Shown in pieces: positions 31,577-42,163 of a DNA stretch of 64,000 nt. Each line of letters begins with the position of its first letter. Positions within the stretch are counted from its first letter, which is position 1. Position numbers and translations under genes: made by a program. The DNA is from Bacteroides ovatus (GTDB taxonomy: Bacteria; Bacteroidota; Bacteroidia; Bacteroidales; Bacteroidaceae). Location: positions 248,001-312,000 of the forward strand of contig NZ_CP012938.1 in NCBI RefSeq assembly GCF_001314995.1, read 5' to 3'. Under the pieces are notes generated by a model, which ran no database searches, was not told the origin of the DNA, and was given only the letters and a program-made list of their open reading frames with translations.

Positions 31577-33979
31577 CTATTTTAGTAAACGAACTTCATA
31601 AACGGCAGAGGTCCATTCCGTCCCGTCAGGGATAAAACGTATCAGACAACTACCCGTATTCAGTTTTTGAGGCAGAACGTATGAAAGGGTTATGAAACCG
31701 TCTTTATCCGCTTCACTGACAGTCGGATGAACAGCCAACTTTTCGTTATTCAAAAGAATAGCCACTTTATTGCGGTCATCTTTCCGTACCGTAATCAGGA
31801 GGCGGCTTGCTTCCTCTTTTACCTTCAATTGATAGCCGAACCAACCTTTGGCACGTCGGAAATGCCGGTCTTTATTCGTCCCTGTTTCTGCCTGTTCATA
31901 CTGGATGCCATGGTCAGACTCCGGTTGCTGTTCGCCAGGGAAGATAAGGTCAATGGTTTGATTAGCCAATTCCGTTGCTTTTCGTTCAGCCGTTGCCATC
32001 TCTTCCTGAATCGCTTTAAACTGCTCTTCGCTTGCCTGCCGGAAATAAACGGCATAACGGGAATTATGCAGGCGGAAGAACGGAACGAGTTCCAATGCCT
32101 TGTCTTGTGCAGGATAAACCTCTCCGTTATAGCTGAAAGTAATCCGGCTATTCTGTTCTTTCTGAAGAGACTTGCAGATTGAATCTGGATTTCCTATCAG
32201 CATCGGAACTTCTTGCAGAGGAATTTGTTTGCCATGAGCGATATGTCCGCCACGACTGTCATCGGCATATAAACCGTCAAGATGTTCAGTGCCTGTGGAA
32301 GCTGCAAGAACGATCGGACCATATAAGAAAGCATAATAATCTTTCTTGTCGGGAATTTGTTCTACGCTGACTTTCATAGGCAAGTGGAAAGTAATGACAT
32401 CCCCTTTTTCCCATTTGCGGGAGAGAGGAAGATACTGGTTACCTTTTGCCATAACGAACATTTTTCTTTTTCCATTGATGCTGACGCTATATCCTTTGGA
32501 TTGGTTCGCCCATTCCGGAATACGTATCATTAAAGTACGTTTTTTCTTAGGCGCTTCATTTATTCGCAAAGTTACCTTGCCGTCATCGGGGAAACGGGTT
32601 TCCTGTGTCAAAATAATGCCTTGCTCTTTCCAGGTCAGTTGTGAAGGAATGAAGAGATTGACATAAAGAGTGTCTTTCCGATACGCATAGATAAATTCAC
32701 CGTATTTGGTATGATTCTCCAAGCCTGAACCTACACAGCACCACATTGATGTTTCCGGTTGTGAGTACACGCGATAATGTCCCGGACGCATAGGAGTGAA
32801 GTAGACAAATCCACCTTTATCCGGCTCTTGTGACGCTAGAATATGATTGTAAAGCGCACGTTCGTAATAGTTTACGTAGTTGGGATCAGGTTCGTTTGTT
32901 TGATTCGGATTATGAGAATTCTGATAAAGCATTTTGGTAAGACGGAGCATGTTGTAAGTATTACAGGTCTCCGGTCCTTGAACGTCGTTCAGCATGGACG
33001 TGAAGTTATCCGACGGATGGAAATGTTCGCGTACACTATTTCCTCCGATGCAGACAGAACGGTGATTGACTACCGTGTTCCAGAAAAAACGGGCGGCATG
33101 ATCCCACTCTGCAGCATGATTCCAATTCTTGTCGTCTTGTGAAAGTTCGGCTATTCGCTTGTAGCCGATCACTTTCGGAATCTGTGTGTTGGCGTGCATC
33201 CCCGTCAATTTGTCTTCCTCTTTGATAAGCGGGTCGAGGATAAGGTTGTGAGAGAAACGGCGTGCCAGTTCCAGATACTTCTTGTCGCCTGTGATTTCGG
33301 CCACGTCAGCGAACGTTTCGTTTAATCCGCCATGTTCGCTACGAAGCATATCCTGCATTTGTTCGTCGCTCAAGCCGGAAGTGATATCGATCATCCAATC
33401 TGTAAAAGCGATAAGCATTTGGCGTGCAAGGTCGCTTCCTGCATAGAGATATGCATCCCGCAATCCGGCGTAAGTCTTATGTATATTGTATAGAGGCACC
33501 CATTTACCGTTAAGGTCGAAACCTCCGGCACGGATTTTTCCTGCTTTTATATCTTTCCAAAGTTGAAGGCTTCCCGGAGTTCCTCCGATGAATCCTGTGC
33601 CGACAGTTTGTTGTGCCCGGTTCAACTCATTCAGCATGTAGTTGAGGCGATTATAGACTGCGGTATCTCCGGTGGCGGCATACATCATGGAAAGTGCGGA
33701 TAAATAATGTCCGCCGATATGCCCGTCCAGTCCGGTATTTTCCCAATTGGTGTAGCTGGGGGCTTTAGGCTGTAACCCTGCTTCGCGGAGAAAAGGAGCG
33801 AGCAGACGATCGGGGTCTAATGCAAGTATGTAATGTAAATCAGTCTGTTGAGCTTGCAGAAACGGACTATCCAATAGTTTCACATTCTGTAAAGGGAAGT
33901 AAGACACTTGTGGGGCGTTTTGAGCTTTGCCCAGTGAAGTGGACAGGACAAGTGCAAGTATGAACGAGGTGGTTTTCAT
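31577..33979 (-). CDS. GH127/GH146 beta-L-arabinofuranosidase (DUF1680)
   Basis: An 800-residue secreted protein (signal peptide ~1-19, ending GKAQN) of the DUF1680 fold, a zinc-dependent glycosidase in which Cys acts as nucleophile. LLDSPFLQAQQ, HIGGHYLSALSMMY, NIHKTYAGLRDAY, GPETCNTYNMLRLTKML and SMWCCVGSGLENHTKYG carry the conserved Glu/Cys cluster. In B. thetaiotaomicron the enzyme at a similar place next to GH51 is, to my recollection, the founder of GH146 and acts on pectic arabinan. Long C-terminal beta domains follow the (alpha/alpha)6 barrel. A self-complementary stretch (33995-34028) lies just upstream of its ATG. Confidence 0.88.
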   Translation of the reverse strand: MKTTSFILALVLSTSLGKAQNAPQVSYFPLQNVKLLDSPFLQAQQTDLHYILALDPDRLLAPFLREAGLQPKAPSYTNWENTGLDGHIGGHYLSALSMMYAATGDTAVYNRLNYMLNELNRAQQTVGTGFIGGTPGSLQLWKDIKAGKIRAGGFDLNGKWVPLYNIHKTYAGLRDAYLYAGSDLARQMLIAFTDWMIDITSGLSDEQMQDMLRSEHGGLNETFADVAEITGDKKYLELARRFSHNLILDPLIKEEDKLTGMHANTQIPKVIGYKRIAELSQDDKNWNHAAEWDHAARFFWNTVVNHRSVCIGGNSVREHFHPSDNFTSMLNDVQGPETCNTYNMLRLTKMLYQNSHNPNQTNEPDPNYVNYYERALYNHILASQEPDKGGFVYFTPMRPGHYRVYSQPETSMWCCVGSGLENHTKYGEFIYAYRKDTLYVNLFIPSQLTWKEQGIILTQETRFPDDGKVTLRINEAPKKKRTLMIRIPEWANQSKGYSVSINGKRKMFVMAKGNQYLPLSRKWEKGDVITFHLPMKVSVEQIPDKKDYYAFLYGPIVLAASTGTEHLDGLYADDSRGGHIAHGKQIPLQEVPMLIGNPDSICKSLQKEQNSRITFSYNGEVYPAQDKALELVPFFRLHNSRYAVYFRQASEEQFKAIQEEMATAERKATELANQTIDLIFPGEQQPESDHGIQYEQAETGTNKDRHFRRAKGWFGYQLKVKEEASRLLITVRKDDRNKVAILLNNEKLAVHPTVSEADKDGFITLSYVLPQKLNTGSCLIRFIPDGTEWTSAVYEVRLLK

Positions 33980-34120
33980 GATAATAGTTTCCCCATCTCC
34001 CTCTCCAAAAGAGGAGAGGGGTGGAGATAATTAATGTTTGTACTTAGTTAGAATTGACTCTTGATAAACAGCGATTTATCGACAATCTTTGATGAACAAC
34101 AATGGATTGCCGACTGTCAA

Positions 34121-35716
34121 TTATTTAAATTTGACTGCTGCCTCTTCGATAGGCAATCCTGCCTTATAGTTTTCGATGTATGTATTGAAGCCGGCTACAT
34201 CTTCGGGCGTAGGTGATACCTCGATACCCGCGTCACCGACAAATACGCTTTCATCCAGAAAATCGGCAAGAGATTGTTTCTTTTCATTGTTCACGAGGTA
34301 AGAACCTAACAGGGCAATACCCCAGGCACCACCTTCGCCGGCTGTTTCCATCACAGAAATAGGCGAGTTGATAGCTGCAGCAAGTATTCTTTGACCTACT
34401 CCTTTGGTTCTGAATAATCCTCCGTGACCAGTAATTCTGTCCACTTTGATTTTTTCTTCGTTGAACAGGATATCGTTACCAATCTTGAGCACTCCTACTG
34501 AAGCATACAAGTGAGTCCGCATAAAGTTTGCCAGGTTGAACTTGTCATTTGCCGAACGTACAAACAAAGGTCTTCCATCAGCAAATCCTGTTACAGGTTC
34601 GCCTGAAATATAATTGTATGAAAGCAAACCTCCGCAATCGGTATCACCGGTGAGCGCAATATTGTAAAGTTTGCTATAGATTTCATCCATATTTACAGGT
34701 ATGCCCAGAAGCTCCTGATATTCCTTGAACAGGTTGACCCATGCGTTGAGATCAGAAGTACAGTTGTTGCAATGCACCATAGCTACCAGACTTCCGTCAG
34801 GAGTGGTCACCATGTCAATCATTTCGTATGGCTTCGACAAATCTTTCTCCAATACAATCATAGAGAATGAAGAAGTACCTGCCGACACATTTCCGGTGCG
34901 TTGTTTGACTGCATTGGTTGCCACCATTCCGGTACCTGCGTCTCCTTCCGGTGGACAAACCGGTATTCCTGCCTTCAAATGACCCGATGCATCGAGCTTT
35001 TTACTTCCTTCCGGAGTGAGGACACCAGCATTTTCACCTGCCGACAATACTTTAGGCAGAATATCTTCCAGTTTCCAGTTATATTCTTTCGGAGCAATCA
35101 GTTTGTCGAACTTAGCCACCATTTCAGCAGAATAGTTGTTAGTAGTTGGATCTATAGGAAGCATACCTGATGCATCACCTATTCCCAGCACCTTTTCGCC
35201 TGTGATCTGCCAATGCACGTAACCTGCCAGAGTGGTCAGGAAGTCGATTTTATTAACGTGTGCTTCGTTGTCCAGAATAGCCTGATACAAGTGGGAAATG
35301 CTCCAACGCAGAGGGATATTATAGACAAATAGTTCGGACAAAGCAGCCGCTGCGCGGCCTGTATTGGTGTTTCTCCAAGTGCGGAAAGGCACGAGGATTT
35401 CTTCTTTTTTGTTGAATGGCATATAACCATGCATCATAGCGCTGACACCGATGGCAGCCAGAGTCTCGATCTCTATGTCGTATGCATTCTTTACGTTAGT
35501 ACGAAGATCGGCATAGCAATCTTGCAGCCCTGACCAGATAGCTTCAATGCTATACGTCCAAAGTCCGTCAACTAACTGGTTTTCCCAAGTGTGGCTACCT
35601 TGAGCAATAGGCTTGTTTTCCTGGTCGATCAAGACAGCTTTTATTCGTGTAGAACCGAGTTCTATACCAAGAATTGCTTTACCTGCCTCGATGGTTGATT
35701 TTGCATCTAATTTCAT
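34121..35716 (-). CDS. araB: FGGY-family carbohydrate kinase, probable L-ribulokinase
   Basis: Phosphorylates L-ribulose (inferred from position between GH127/146 and araA) to L-ribulose 5-phosphate. The 531-residue protein has the FGGY N-terminal motif [29 protein letters not shown], the [13 protein letters not shown] block and C-terminal ATP-site segments ([34 protein letters not shown]). By sequence alone xylulokinase is hard to exclude, and such proteins are often so named; the pathway needs a ribulokinase and there is no other candidate here. Confidence 0.82.
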   Translation of the reverse strand: MKLDAKSTIEAGKAILGIELGSTRIKAVLIDQENKPIAQGSHTWENQLVDGLWTYSIEAIWSGLQDCYADLRTNVKNAYDIEIETLAAIGVSAMMHGYMPFNKKEEILVPFRTWRNTNTGRAAAALSELFVYNIPLRWSISHLYQAILDNEAHVNKIDFLTTLAGYVHWQITGEKVLGIGDASGMLPIDPTTNNYSAEMVAKFDKLIAPKEYNWKLEDILPKVLSAGENAGVLTPEGSKKLDASGHLKAGIPVCPPEGDAGTGMVATNAVKQRTGNVSAGTSSFSMIVLEKDLSKPYEMIDMVTTPDGSLVAMVHCNNCTSDLNAWVNLFKEYQELLGIPVNMDEIYSKLYNIALTGDTDCGGLLSYNYISGEPVTGFADGRPLFVRSANDKFNLANFMRTHLYASVGVLKIGNDILFNEEKIKVDRITGHGGLFRTKGVGQRILAAAINSPISVMETAGEGGAWGIALLGSYLVNNEKKQSLADFLDESVFVGDAGIEVSPTPEDVAGFNTYIENYKAGLPIEEAAVKFK

Positions 35717-35760
35717 GTTGAAATCAATATTTTAAGGTATAACGATCATTATAAAAAAAT

Positions 35761-35807
35761 CAAGTTTCGCAAAAACTTAACGAAATAATTAAGCCATGCG
35801 AAACTTG
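35761..35807. promoter_or_regulatory. Intergenic hairpin between araA and the kinase gene
   Basis: CAAGTTTCGC and GCGAAACTTG form a perfect 10-bp stem around a 27-nt loop that itself has a CTTAA/TTAAG pair. In the 102-bp gap inside the operon it may be a processing or stabilizing site that sets the araA-to-kinase ratio. Confidence 0.6.
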
Positions 35808-35818
35808 AATAATTGTTT

Positions 35819-37345
35819 TTAGCAAAGTGCTTTATTCAACATGTAATAAACTTCGTTCATGCGCAGTTCTTTCTTGAAGCAGCTGATCGTAGTATCCTTG
35901 TTGATATGTACCATTTCGATACCTGCGATTTCAGCATAATCTTCCCAATATTCTGCTGTCAGGTCGTAAGAGAAGCAAGAGTGGTGAGTTCCACCAGCCA
36001 GAATCCATGCACCTGCACCTACTTCAAGGTTTGGCATCGGAATCCAGAGAGCAGAAGCAACCGGCAACTTAGGCAGCGGTTTCGGCTCGATACATTCTAC
36101 GTCGTTCACGATCAGACGGAAACGGTTACCCATATCTACAATAGTAGCAGTGCAGCCTGTACCTACTTTTGAAGTGAAGACCAAACGTGCAGTCTGACTC
36201 TTGCGGATACCTATACCGAGGAAGTGTACTTCCAGGCGAGGTTTGTTGGCGGCGATAAGCGGGCAGACTTCCAACATGTGTGACTGAAGGATAGAGCTGT
36301 TAGCACCGTCGAAGTTCAGTGTGTAATCTTCCAGGAATGAACAGCCTTTAGGGAGACCTTGATTCATCACCCATACAGTACGGTAAAGAGCAGCCGATTT
36401 CCAGTCACCTTCAGCACCGAATCCGTAACCTTCCGCCATCAGACGTTGTGAAGCAAGACCCGGGATTTGATCGAAACCATTGTATTCAATGTCGCCCAAA
36501 TCGTCGAAGTTGGTAGTAAATCCTTTGGCACCTTTGGCTTTCAGGATAGCACGTATAGCCAGTTCAGCCTTAGCAGCATTCCATACTTTCTGGTAAGCTT
36601 CAGTTGATTTATCTTCCAGAGAAGCATCGTGATCGTATTCCTTGAAGTAAGTAGCTACCAATGCATCTACCTCTTCATTTTTGATATCCTTGTGATATTC
36701 CATCAATTCGCTTACCGGACAGTAATCTACGTGGTAACCCATACGTTGTTCAGCTTCCACTTTATCACCATCGGTTACAGCTACGTTGTTCATCTGGTCG
36801 CCGAAACGGATAATCAGCATATCCTGTGAATCTGCCCAACCGGCACAAACACGCATCCAAACGGCAATCTTATGCAAAGTCTCTTCCTCTTTCCAGTAGC
36901 CTACCACTACTTTACGACGGATACGCATACGGGTACAGATATGTCCGAATTCGCGGTCACCGTGAGCAGACTGGTTCAGGTTCATGAAATCCATGTCCAT
37001 TGTATCCCAAGGAATTTCCTTGTTGAATTGAGTATGCAGGTGCAACAAAGGCTTCTTCAACTGTTGCAAGCCGTGAATCCACATTTTAGCAGGAGAGAAC
37101 GTATGCATCCAAGTGATAACACCGACACACTTTTCGTCATTATTGGCTGCTTTGAAAACAGCTTCCACTTCTTTAGAAGAATTAGCTGTTCCTTTGTATA
37201 CCACCTTTACAGGGAGTTTACCGGATTCGTTCAATCCGTTAACCATTTCATTAGAGTGTGCGTCTACTGCGATTACTGCGTCACCTCCGTACAAAAGCTG
37301 TGCTCCTGTTACGAACCATACTTCATATTGATCAAATGCGTTCAT
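35819..37345 (-). CDS. araA: L-arabinose isomerase
   Basis: Converts L-arabinose to L-ribulose; a manganese enzyme. The 508 residues match AraA along the whole length: FVTGAQLLYGG at the N-terminus, TWMHTFSPAKMWIHGLQ, LLHLHTQFNKEIPWDTMDMDFMN, FGAEGDWKSAAL with the catalytic Glu, and SHMLEVCP with the metal His. It lies 41 bp after araD. Confidence 0.97.
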   Translation of the reverse strand: MNAFDQYEVWFVTGAQLLYGGDAVIAVDAHSNEMVNGLNESGKLPVKVVYKGTANSSKEVEAVFKAANNDEKCVGVITWMHTFSPAKMWIHGLQQLKKPLLHLHTQFNKEIPWDTMDMDFMNLNQSAHGDREFGHICTRMRIRRKVVVGYWKEEETLHKIAVWMRVCAGWADSQDMLIIRFGDQMNNVAVTDGDKVEAEQRMGYHVDYCPVSELMEYHKDIKNEEVDALVATYFKEYDHDASLEDKSTEAYQKVWNAAKAELAIRAILKAKGAKGFTTNFDDLGDIEYNGFDQIPGLASQRLMAEGYGFGAEGDWKSAALYRTVWVMNQGLPKGCSFLEDYTLNFDGANSSILQSHMLEVCPLIAANKPRLEVHFLGIGIRKSQTARLVFTSKVGTGCTATIVDMGNRFRLIVNDVECIEPKPLPKLPVASALWIPMPNLEVGAGAWILAGGTHHSCFSYDLTAEYWEDYAEIAGIEMVHINKDTTISCFKKELRMNEVYYMLNKALC

Positions 37346-37386
37346 AATGTTATTGCTTTAATTTTTAATTGTTACTTTTTAATTGA

Positions 37387-38070
37387 TTATTGTCCATAAT
37401 AAGCATTCGGACCATGCTTGCGGCTGAAATGTTTCTCTATCAGCAGCGGATTCATTGTTAAATTGGGATTTACCGCATAAGCGATACTTGCCATTTTAGC
37501 CACCTGTTCCATAACCACAGCATTGTGTACGGCATCATGCGCGTCTTTTCCCCAAGAGAAAGGACCGTGATTTTTTACCAATACTCCCGGTGTATGTACA
37601 GGATTCAATCCTTCAAAACGTTTCACTATCACATTACCGGTTTCCAGCTCGTAAGCACCTTTCACTTCCGCTTCTGTCATATCCGCTGTGCAGGGAATGG
37701 CATCATGGAAATAATCCGCATGAGTCGTTCCGATGTTCGGAATGTCGCATCCCGCCTGTGCCCAGGCAGTAGCATAAGTAGAGTGAGTATGAACCACTCC
37801 GCCAATCTCCGGAAATGCTTTGTAAAGTACTACGTGAGTAGGAGTATCCGAGGATGGCTTCAGTCGTCCTTCAACGACCTTGCCATCCAAATCCACTACT
37901 ACCATATCTTCGGCTTTCATGTCATCATAACTTACACCACTGGGCTTGATTACTACCAGCCCGCTTTCACGGTCGATGGCAGAAACATTGCCCCAGGTAA
38001 AGATGACTAATCCATGCTTTACCAATTCGAGATTGGCATGAAATACTTTTTCTTTTAGTTCTTCCAGCAT
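37387..38070 (-). CDS. araD: L-ribulose-5-phosphate 4-epimerase
   Basis: Makes D-xylulose 5-phosphate from L-ribulose 5-phosphate. A 227-residue class II aldolase-fold zinc enzyme: [38 protein letters not shown] (zinc His pair), and [26 protein letters not shown]. It starts 5 bp after the Nudix regulator gene, so the two form one unit. Confidence 0.96.
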   Translation of the reverse strand: MLEELKEKVFHANLELVKHGLVIFTWGNVSAIDRESGLVVIKPSGVSYDDMKAEDMVVVDLDGKVVEGRLKPSSDTPTHVVLYKAFPEIGGVVHTHSTYATAWAQAGCDIPNIGTTHADYFHDAIPCTADMTEAEVKGAYELETGNVIVKRFEGLNPVHTPGVLVKNHGPFSWGKDAHDAVHNAVVMEQVAKMASIAYAVNPNLTMNPLLIEKHFSRKHGPNAYYGQ

Positions 38071-38075
38071 AATGA

Positions 38076-38819
38076 TTAGATTTTAAATTTCGGGTCTTTG
38101 CGGTAAGCCTTGCTATTGAACTTATACAAGGCAGCACCACGTTTCGAACCCAGTTTATCAATTTTATCAGTCTTTTCTATATAATCCATTTCAGCTACTC
38201 TTTTACGGAAATTCCGTTTATCCATTGTTTCACCGTAAATGGCTTCATATAAACTTTGTAATTGGGATAATGTAAATAGCTTCGGCAATAGATTGAAACC
38301 GATGGGCTCTACAGATGCTTTCTGTTTCATCAGTTCCCGTGCTTTTTCTACCATTTCAGGATGGTCGAAGATAAGCGGGGGAAGTTCATTTATATTCACC
38401 CAGTAAGCATTGTGTTTCTGAACCTGTTTCCGGTCATACTCATTGATGTTAATCAATGCATAATAAGCCACGGAGATAACCCGTTCACCCGGATCGCGAT
38501 CGATAGCTCCAAAAGCTCCCACCTGTTCCATGTAAACGTTTTCTAGTCCGGTAAGCTCATGCAATACACGTTTAGCGGCATCATCCACACTTTCATTGTT
38601 TTGTACAAATCCTCCCATCAGTGACCATTCACCCATTGCCGGCTCGAAGTTTCTCTTTAACAATAACAGGCTGATTTCCCCTTCGTAGAAACCGAAAATG
38701 ATACAGTCTATGCCGACATAGAAGGCCGGATTCGAGCTATAATAAACCTTTTCCCGCCCCTTTTCCAAAGAGGGGGAATTAGAGGTTATCATTGGCTCTT
38801 GTGAATTATCTTTATCCAT
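38076..38819 (-). CDS. araR: Nudix-domain transcriptional regulator of arabinose use (AraR-like)
   Basis: A 247-residue protein with an N-terminal Nudix-like domain (residues ~33-170; [25 protein letters not shown], a Nudix box with changed catalytic residues) and a C-terminal winged-helix DNA-binding domain ([31 protein letters not shown]), the NrtR arrangement. A Nudix-type AraR that responds to L-arabinose has been described in B. thetaiotaomicron in this gene neighbourhood; identity is by family and place. It is 5 bp upstream of araD, which suggests self-regulation. Confidence 0.82.
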   Translation of the reverse strand: MDKDNSQEPMITSNSPSLEKGREKVYYSSNPAFYVGIDCIIFGFYEGEISLLLLKRNFEPAMGEWSLMGGFVQNNESVDDAAKRVLHELTGLENVYMEQVGAFGAIDRDPGERVISVAYYALININEYDRKQVQKHNAYWVNINELPPLIFDHPEMVEKARELMKQKASVEPIGFNLLPKLFTLSQLQSLYEAIYGETMDKRNFRKRVAEMDYIEKTDKIDKLGSKRGAALYKFNSKAYRKDPKFKI

Positions 38820-38877
38820 TTAGATTGTGATTTTAGTTATAATAAAACAGTCTTTCCGTAGATAAGGCTATTTTCAG

Positions 38878-38922
38878 GCTTCTCTTTTAACCCTTCCCTA
38901 AGAGGAGGGTTGAAAGAGAAGC
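38878..38922. terminator. Long hairpin between the symporter and araR genes
   Basis: Arms 38878-38897 and 38904-38922 pair over ~18 bp with one G-T and one bulge, just after the end of the symporter gene (minus strand). It probably limits read-through into araR. A T-run lies on the plus-strand side only. Confidence 0.55.
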
Positions 38923-38928
38923 TTATTT

Positions 38929-40623
38929 TTACCAGAAATACCAGTAGAAAGCAGCAGTAATGGCCAGAATAATTACCGTATGAATAATATCCCAGTGATT
39001 CCAGCTTGCACGTGTAGCGGCTTTTTGTTCCTTAGTAGCCGTACCGAATACTAGTCCCTGAATCTTTTCTGCAGTTGGAGCTTCTGTTGCCAGACTGACT
39101 ACGATTACTACAATAATACAGAACAGGAACATCCATCCACAGAAGAATAACCAGTTCATGTCATAGAACAAATATTTGAATGTAGAATCAGCTACTTCAC
39201 CTGCGTTGCTATAATATACTTTTGCGCCGAGGCGGGTCAACCCGATTACCATGCCGGAGATCAATCCCCACATACCACCCTGGGCGGAAGTACGTTTCCA
39301 GCAGATCCCCAGTAAGAAAGCGGCAGCGATACCTGGTGCCAATACAGACTGAACATCCTGCAAGTAAGTATAAAGTACATCACCTACACTACGCATGATA
39401 GGAATCCAAAGAATACCTAAAACAACGATTACGATTGTTGCAATCTGACCGATACCCACCAGCTTCTTTTCCGGAGTTTCCGGTTTGAAACGTTTGTAAA
39501 AGTCGATAGTAAACAACATGGCTGATGAGTTAAACAGAGATGCAAGGGAACTCATCAAAGCGGCAAGAATACCACATACTACCAAACCTTTCACGCCCGC
39601 AGGAAGTAATTTGGCTACTAATGTCGGGAAGGCGGCATCAGCATTTGCTGTTCCGTTAGCCAGCATCGGTAAGAAACCTTCACCACCGGCACCGATATAT
39701 TTTTGATGTAATGCAAATGCAATCATACCAGGAATCAAGAAAAGGAATACGGGTAGCAGTTTCAGATAAGCACCGAAAATAGTACCACGACGAGCTTCCA
39801 TTTCATTTTTACCTGAAAGTACACGTTGTACGATGAACTGGTCGGTACACCAGTACCAGAAACCGATAATAGCCGAACCGATCAAAGCACCCAACCAAGG
39901 GAAGTTTGCATCATCGTTGCTACGAATCAGGTTAGTCATTGTATCACCGTAATCATTTACAGTAACAGCGCCGCAGACTCTCATCATTTCGTCCCATCCA
40001 CCTAATTCTTTGAAACCGAGCACTAGAATTATTAATGATCCTAGCAGTAGGATAGGGGTTTGAAGAACAGAAGTGTAAAGAACTGATTTCATACCACCGA
40101 AGATAGTATAAAGCGCAGTTAACACTACCAGACCGATAGCTGCAATCCAGAAGAAATCAATTCCCCAAAGCTCTTTTATACCGAATACTTGTTGGAATAC
40201 GAGGCCACCGGCATAAACAGTTACGGCTACTTTGGTCAATACATAACTTACAAGAGAAATAACAGATAAAATAGTACGTGATTGAGGATTATAACGACGC
40301 TCCAGAAATTCCGGCATTGTATATACCATGCTTCGTGTATAGAAAGGAACGAATACCCATCCCAAAATCAAGATCATCCATCCCTGGATTTCCCAGTGTG
40401 CCATAGCCATACCACTGGATGCTCCGGCTCCTGCCAGTCCGATCAAATGTTCCGAACCAATGTTTGATGCAAAGATAGAGGCACCGATTGCAAGCCATGT
40501 TGCGTCGCGTCCACCCAAAAAATAATCCGCCGAGTCATTTTGTTTTTGTCTGACTACCCAAACAATAATACCGATCAGAGCCAGAAAAAAGACTCCGATT
40601 ACTAGCCAATCTAATGCTTCCAC
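38929..40623 (-). CDS. Sodium/sugar symporter (SSS family), probable arabinose importer
   Basis: A 564-residue protein with about 14 membrane helices: DYFLGGRDATWLAIGASIFASNIGSEHLIGLAGAGA, MPEFLERRYNPQSRT, FWYWCTDQFIVQRVLSGKNEMEARRG and SLASLFNSSAMLFTIDFYKRF are SGLT-type blocks. It lies 25 bp after a mutarotase gene and upstream of araR-araD-araA, so L-arabinose is the likely substrate. Confidence 0.9.
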   Translation of the reverse strand: MEALDWLVIGVFFLALIGIIVWVVRQKQNDSADYFLGGRDATWLAIGASIFASNIGSEHLIGLAGAGASSGMAMAHWEIQGWMILILGWVFVPFYTRSMVYTMPEFLERRYNPQSRTILSVISLVSYVLTKVAVTVYAGGLVFQQVFGIKELWGIDFFWIAAIGLVVLTALYTIFGGMKSVLYTSVLQTPILLLGSLIILVLGFKELGGWDEMMRVCGAVTVNDYGDTMTNLIRSNDDANFPWLGALIGSAIIGFWYWCTDQFIVQRVLSGKNEMEARRGTIFGAYLKLLPVFLFLIPGMIAFALHQKYIGAGGEGFLPMLANGTANADAAFPTLVAKLLPAGVKGLVVCGILAALMSSLASLFNSSAMLFTIDFYKRFKPETPEKKLVGIGQIATIVIVVLGILWIPIMRSVGDVLYTYLQDVQSVLAPGIAAAFLLGICWKRTSAQGGMWGLISGMVIGLTRLGAKVYYSNAGEVADSTFKYLFYDMNWLFFCGWMFLFCIIVVIVVSLATEAPTAEKIQGLVFGTATKEQKAATRASWNHWDIIHTVIILAITAAFYWYFW

Positions 40624-40648
40624 AATAAATATGATTTATAAGTTAATA

Positions 40649-41788
40649 TTATTTCTCTACAGAGAATTTGAAAATACATTCGCTATTATAAGTTTGTCCC
40701 GGTTCCAGTACAACAGAAGGCCAGTCTGCCTTGTTGGGGCTATCTGGATAGTGTTGTGTTTCCAGGCAGACAGAAGCACGTTGGTTGTAAACGATACCTT
40801 TCTTTCCGGTTACGGTTCCATCAAGGAAGTTTCCTGTGTAAACCTGTACACCCGGTTCGTTGGTATATACTTCCAGAGTGATGCCGCTTTCAGGTGAAGT
40901 TAGTTTGGCTGCTACTTGAGAAAGATCTCCCTTAGTGTTGAGCACCCAGTTGTGGTCATACCCTTTTCCGTTCTTCAGTTGAACGAAATCATAATTGTTG
41001 ATCTCTTTACCTACCGCTTTCGGAGTGGTGAAGTCCATCGGAGTGTCTTTTACCGGAGCGATTTCGCCTGTAGTCATAAAAGTACTGTCTACCGGAGTAT
41101 AATAGTCTGCGTTCACATACAGTATGTTGTCAGTTGAAGCTTTTGACGGATCACCAGCCAGGTTGAAGTAAGAATGGTTGGTCATATTGATGATCGTCTT
41201 TTTATCGGTAGTTGCGCTATATTTAATGTCGATAGCGTTGTCTTCAGTTAGTTTATAGGTCACTTTAGCTGTTACATTTCCCGGGAAGTTTTCGTCTCCG
41301 TCCGGTGAGACAAGTGTCAGTTCCAACGTTGTCGGATCAATCAGATTAGCTTCATAAACTTTGTATTGCCAACCTTTCGGACCTCCATGCAGGCAGTGGC
41401 CGAAATTGTTTTGCGGCAGTTGGATGGTATCACCGTCCAATGCGAAACGACCCTGATTGATACGGTTTGCATAGCGTCCGATAGAAGCACCAAAGTCGCT
41501 GGGTACATTAATATAGTCAGCAATGCTGTCAAAACCTAAAACTACATCCTGCATCTTACCGTTCTTATCGGGTACCATGACAGACACGATACGTCCTCCG
41601 AAGTTAGTGATGCATACTTCCATACCTGCCTTGTTCTTTAAGGTATAAAGAGCTGTTTGGGCATTGTTCACTTCTGTTTGAAATTTTACCGGGTCGAGAC
41701 CGGACAAGGTCAGCTCGGAAGCCGGCTTGTTATTGCACGCAGCCAGCATCAGCGCGGCAAATCCTGCAAGTAGAAAATGTTTTTTCAT
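40649..41788 (-). CDS. Aldose 1-epimerase, lipoprotein form
   Basis: A 379-residue galactose-mutarotase-like enzyme with a lipoprotein signal (LMLAACNN, Cys18), so it acts in the periplasm or on a membrane face, interconverting anomers of the sugar before uptake. NFGGRIVSVMVPDKNG, GRYANRINQGRFALDG, NFGHCLHGGPKGWQY, MTNHSYFNLAG (catalytic His) and YDHNWVLN are GalM motifs. It heads the symporter operon and faces the divergent GH51 gene. The paralogue at 46861-47958 lacks the lipoprotein signal. Confidence 0.92.
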   Translation of the reverse strand: MKKHFLLAGFAALMLAACNNKPASELTLSGLDPVKFQTEVNNAQTALYTLKNKAGMEVCITNFGGRIVSVMVPDKNGKMQDVVLGFDSIADYINVPSDFGASIGRYANRINQGRFALDGDTIQLPQNNFGHCLHGGPKGWQYKVYEANLIDPTTLELTLVSPDGDENFPGNVTAKVTYKLTEDNAIDIKYSATTDKKTIINMTNHSYFNLAGDPSKASTDNILYVNADYYTPVDSTFMTTGEIAPVKDTPMDFTTPKAVGKEINNYDFVQLKNGKGYDHNWVLNTKGDLSQVAAKLTSPESGITLEVYTNEPGVQVYTGNFLDGTVTGKKGIVYNQRASVCLETQHYPDSPNKADWPSVVLEPGQTYNSECIFKFSVEK

Positions 41789-41853
41789 GGTTTTATTTTT
41801 AATGTAAATGAGATGCTTATCTTATTTTGGGTGTAAAAGTAACACTTTCGTTT

Positions 41854-41920
41854 GGTGTATCAAATACACTCTTATATGTTGTGCAGCATAAATGGTGTAT
41901 TTTATGATTTTCCATACACC
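41854..41920. promoter_or_regulatory. GGTGTAT/ATACAC inverted repeats in the divergent control region
   Basis: GGTGTATCAAATACACT (41854-41870) is a 6-bp inverted repeat with a 3-bp centre, and GGTGTAT (41894-41900) faces ATACACC (41914-41920). They lie in the 375-bp gene-free gap 41789-42163 between the mutarotase/symporter operon and the GH51 gene. Candidate binding sites for the Nudix regulator (inference). A looser GGTGTA/TAACACT pair lies just before, near 41830-41845. The rest of the gap is A/T rich. Confidence 0.5.
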
Positions 41921-42121
41921 TTATTATATATAAATGTACGCTTTCCATCCGTTTGTTTTTCATATAATAGAGCGTGCAAATAGGTGCTTTTTAATCTGGT
42001 TTCGTATTATAAATATCAGATGCGGATGGAAAATTGTGCAAATGAATGGAATTTGATCCTTTTTGACCGATAAACACCTATTAATGATAAATTTGGGTAC
42101 GGAGAAAATAGAGAATCTGAT

Positions 42122-42129
42122 TATCTTTG
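42122..42129 (+). promoter_or_regulatory. -7 promoter box of the second GH51 gene
   Basis: TATCTTTG fits TAnnTTTG and lies 34 bp before the ATG at 42164. A TTTG at 42092-42095 is too far (26 bp) to be a standard -33 box, as in regulated promoters. Confidence 0.5.
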
Positions 42130-42163
42130 CATTTTAACTATATATAATTTTTTATTGAGAACC

